DNA of 18,019 nt from UBA7236 sp964638865 (GTDB lineage Bacteria > Bacteroidota > Bacteroidia > Chitinophagales > BACL12), in the NCBI GenBank assembly GCA_964638865.1, contig CAZXBG010000086.1, forward strand, positions 1-18,019, given 5' to 3'. The notes under the pieces are model-generated. The model did not search any database. It was not told the origin of the DNA and worked only from the letters and a program-made list of their open reading frames with translations. Numbering within the stretch: the first letter of the stretch is position 1; each line of letters starts with the position of its first letter. Below are positions 16,181-18,019 of the stretch, piece by piece. The position numbers and the translations under genes are program-made.

Positions 16181-16234
16181 ATGAAAAATAATACTATCCT
16201 AATCCTTATCCTGATATGCACAACAATTTCTTGA
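16181..16234 (+). pseudogene. Signal-peptide remnant of a lost lipoprotein (17 codons)
   Basis: The frame reads MKNNTILILILICTTIS then TGA. This is a textbook Bacteroidota lipoprotein leader (Lys, hydrophobic core, Thr/Ser end), with a TGA stop exactly where the lipobox cysteine (TGC/TGT) would be expected. In the same frame another stop follows within three codons. A different frame remains open for a while (FLERTKKIVEQFNN...) but runs into the antisense of the neighbouring gene. I read it as the 5' end of a lost gene; a translated mini-peptide is possible, and so is chance. Confidence 0.4.
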
Positions 16235-16300
16235 ACGCACTAAAAAGATCGTGGAACAATTTAATAATTGTATCATCATCTTAGAAATCAGAAATAATTT

Positions 16301-16993
16301 TTATAAAACAAACTTTAAACCTATAAATCCTCCAAAGGTTTTAATTGTGGAATTATTGGGTACAATGTTCAATTGGTTTGATTCTATATCAACATTATTA
16401 CTAATATTACTAAGACCATAAGATCCTCTGCCTCCAATTATAAATTTTACAGCATTAAATTTTTCAAGAGAAATTTCAACGGAAGCGCCATACATAATTC
16501 CAAAATCTACTTTATTTAATGCTAAAACAGTATTCGTTGTATCTTTGTTTTCATTTGACATGGATAAACTACTCAGTGAAGAGGTTAATAAAGTTCCCAC
16601 TTGTGGCCCCGAAAATAAAGAAAAATTTACCTGTTTGCACAGATCAGAATTATAGCTAAATATCAATGGAATTATTATCTTTTCCATATCAATATCGTAT
16701 AATGATTTCCTGTCATATCCGAGTGTAAAATTATGAGATTGATATTGCATTCCTGATTGCATTGAAAAAAATCTGCTTAAAATTCTTTCATAGATCACAC
16801 TTATCTCGTAACCTTTATCGGGTCGTGTAAATTCCGTTGTGGTTTCTGAAATTTTCGATTCCATGTAAGAATACATTTGACCGTATTGCAATTGGAAATT
16901 CGTGTTAGGCACTTCCTCCACAACTTCAATTAACTGAGCATTTGCAAAAAAACAACTGCATAACAAGATATAAAAAAGTATATATTTATTCAT
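16301..16993 (-). CDS. Small outer-membrane beta-barrel protein (porin-like, PorT/OMP_b-brl type)
   Basis: The 230-residue product has a signal peptide ending CFFANAQ (cleavage after about residue 19), so it is exported. The mature part is a series of amphipathic beta-strands: YEISVIYERIL, FFSMQSGMQYQSH, KIIIPLIFSYN, NFSLFSGPQVGTLL, KVDFGIMYGASVEISL, FIIGGRGSYGLSN and a final FGGFIGLKFVL. This is the pattern of the OMP_b-brl_2 family of eight- to ten-stranded barrels very common in Bacteroidota. The SGPQVG and GxxYGASVE strands are typical of that family. A specific ligand or role cannot be read from it. It lies alone, with gaps of more than 250 bases on both sides, and has no obvious TAnnTTTG box upstream. 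Confidence 0.82.
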   Translation of the reverse strand: MNKYILFYILLCSCFFANAQLIEVVEEVPNTNFQLQYGQMYSYMESKISETTTEFTRPDKGYEISVIYERILSRFFSMQSGMQYQSHNFTLGYDRKSLYDIDMEKIIIPLIFSYNSDLCKQVNFSLFSGPQVGTLLTSSLSSLSMSNENKDTTNTVLALNKVDFGIMYGASVEISLEKFNAVKFIIGGRGSYGLSNISNNVDIESNQLNIVPNNSTIKTFGGFIGLKFVL

Positions 16994-17248
16994 TTTCTGA
17001 ATTATTGTTCATTAAGTTTGGAAGTAATAAAATGCTCCCATACTTTATATTTCAAGAATTCAGCCTATACGCTAAAATGCTGCAAATGAAGGTTTAACGA
17101 TTATTTCCAATCGCATAACCAGTAGAAAATTTCTGCAAATGAATGTTTATTGTGTTGTATTTTCCACAATATTAACATGGAAAATAAACGTGTTTTGATT
17201 ATAAATGACAGATAAAATGTAAAATTTTCAGGGTTTGAAAAACAATAA
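16994..17248. other. Intergenic region with a near-perfect direct repeat
   Basis: These 255 AT-rich bases separate two minus-strand genes. Besides the repeat pair at 17080-17096 and 17133-17149, they hold a weak 8-base inverted repeat, TATTTTCC/GGAAAATA (17158-17186, 13-base loop). No gene, tRNA or convincing promoter box was seen. Confidence 0.45.
17080..17149. repeat. Two 17-base direct repeats, 53 bases apart
   Basis: CTGCAAATGAAGGTTTA (17080-17096) and CTGCAAATGAATGTTTA (17133-17149) differ at one base. The 53-base phase is about five helical turns, which would put both copies on the same DNA face. They lie roughly 90-160 bases upstream of the outer-membrane protein start. A regulator-binding pair is possible; a chance or duplicated remnant is not excluded. 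Confidence 0.5.
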
Positions 17249-17962
17249 TCAGATCGTGACACCTTTTCGCACTAAAATATCACTTCCTTCTGCCAATAAA
17301 ACGGAATGCGGTTTCTCTGTTTGTAAAAATTCAAAATCTGACCCATATAACTTTCCGTAATTGCATCGAATTTCAAAATTGTGTAAGGGATAAACCAGCC
17401 AGCGCGGATGTTCTACAGTGTATTGCACTGTTTTTAAGGCATTCATTTTTGCAAAACCCTTATAATGTTCTGTTATAAATTCTTCTATGCTGCCAACTCC
17501 CAATTCGTTTTTTTGGACAGATGCCAGCGCCTGGAAAAAATTATCCTTGCCCCAAGTGTAATGCAGGGAAAAAGTATCCCCATGGTTATTGGTCTTTAAA
17601 GAAGTTGGAAGTGTTGTATAGTTTTCGTTGTAGAGCGTATTGGCAATAAATGTAATCATGAAACGGGGAACAATTTCGCTGATAAATACTACACCGCGTT
17701 TCCATTCCCCATTTTCCTTATATTTCACATAAAAACGCAGATTCACCTCCACAAAATTGGTATGAAATGGAAATTTTATACCTAAAACACTTGTTTGTAA
17801 GAACTGAAATGCAACAAGACTTACCAAATTATTGCTTTCAAAAGTATCTAATTCCGTTTTAGCCGGAAGGTGCTTTTGTAATATTTTTTCATCACAAATG
17901 AAATTTGCAATGAGCAAATTTCTCCATTCAGCCCTTAAAAATATTTTTTGTTGTGAACTCAT
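17249..17962 (-). CDS. DUF2071 (YqjF-like) family protein
   Basis: The 237-residue soluble protein has DUF2071 features: an N-terminal RAEWRNLLIANFICDEKILQ segment (the W-x-x-L-x-x-x-N/x-F opening with the 'LLxxHLPAKTELDTF' continuation), FVEVNLRFYVKY (the E-x-N-x-R-x-Y-V core), RGVVFISEIVPR, and a late EHPRWLVYPLHNFEI stretch. The family belongs to the acetoacetate-decarboxylase-like fold and is represented by Bacillus YqjF; its biochemical role is not settled. The product lacks a signal peptide, so it is cytoplasmic. It seems monocistronic, with 255 bases to the next gene on the same strand and the window edge 57 bases upstream. The ATG at 17962 gives the full family length. Confidence 0.85.
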   Translation of the reverse strand: MSSQQKIFLRAEWRNLLIANFICDEKILQKHLPAKTELDTFESNNLVSLVAFQFLQTSVLGIKFPFHTNFVEVNLRFYVKYKENGEWKRGVVFISEIVPRFMITFIANTLYNENYTTLPTSLKTNNHGDTFSLHYTWGKDNFFQALASVQKNELGVGSIEEFITEHYKGFAKMNALKTVQYTVEHPRWLVYPLHNFEIRCNYGKLYGSDFEFLQTEKPHSVLLAEGSDILVRKGVTI

Positions 17963-18019
17963 CTTATCAGGTTGAGCAATGAGTAATAAGTTTTAAATTA
18001 TTCCATCATTTTTCTCATT

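Larger units (their letters stand above)
16016..16300. other. Intergenic region between the FGE-like lipoprotein and the outer-membrane protein
   Basis: These 285 bases separate two minus-strand genes. They contain a minus-strand promoter-like box beside the FGE-like start (16021-16028), and a + strand promoter box followed by a short signal-peptide-like reading frame (16153-16234). No RNA gene or strong GC-rich hairpin was recognised. Confidence 0.5.

Noticed and set aside
17158..17186. Inverted repeat TATTTTCC/GGAAAATA as a terminator
   Set aside because: The stem is AT-rich, the loop is 13 bases and there is no T-tract; it is likely chance in AT-rich DNA.

Overview
The window looks like a chromosomal segment from a Gram-negative member of the Bacteroidota. 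The evidence is AT-rich DNA, TAnnTTTG promoter boxes in place of sigma70-type -10 boxes, no clear Shine-Dalgarno sequences, a TonB-dependent receptor with an N-terminal carboxypeptidase-regulatory-like domain, several short-signal lipoproteins, and an ADP-heptose epimerase for LPS core sugar. No tRNA, rRNA, CRISPR array, insertion sequence or phage gene was recognised.

Layout. Positions 1-3211 hold the 3' end of a polytopic membrane protein (possibly a GT39-like glycosyltransferase), a conserved lipoprotein, a convergent small helical lipoprotein, and an HldD-type epimerase. The last two diverge from overlapping promoters. Positions 3292-12424 are a tight seven-gene operon on the + strand. 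Every junction is an ATGA overlap or a gap of 0-2 bases, and a TATATTTG box lies 20 bases before the first start. Positions 12421-17962 hold minus-strand genes: a TonB-dependent receptor, a lipoprotein resembling formylglycine-generating enzyme, a small outer-membrane beta-barrel protein and a DUF2071 protein. A promoter with a decayed signal-peptide remnant lies in one of the gaps.

The seven-gene operon is the main point of interest. In order it encodes: an HMG-CoA reductase-family enzyme with a class I-like active site and all four catalytic residues; a UbiA-family membrane prenyltransferase with a divergent second acidic motif; a swivelling-histidine dikinase with rifampin-phosphotransferase architecture; a BtaA-like (DUF3419) 3-amino-3-carboxypropyl transferase homologue; a phytol/dolichol kinase-family membrane enzyme; a GNAT-like acyltransferase; and an acyl-CoA synthetase-like adenylating enzyme. 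No other mevalonate-pathway gene and no BtaB methyltransferase is present. My inference is a dedicated pathway for an unusual membrane or isoprenoid lipid: activation of an acid as a CoA thioester, four-electron reduction to an alcohol, phosphorylation by two unrelated kinases, UbiA-catalysed condensation, and decoration with an aminocarboxypropyl and/or acyl group. The family assignments come from visible motifs. The pathway is a hypothesis, and I do not recognise it as a described system.
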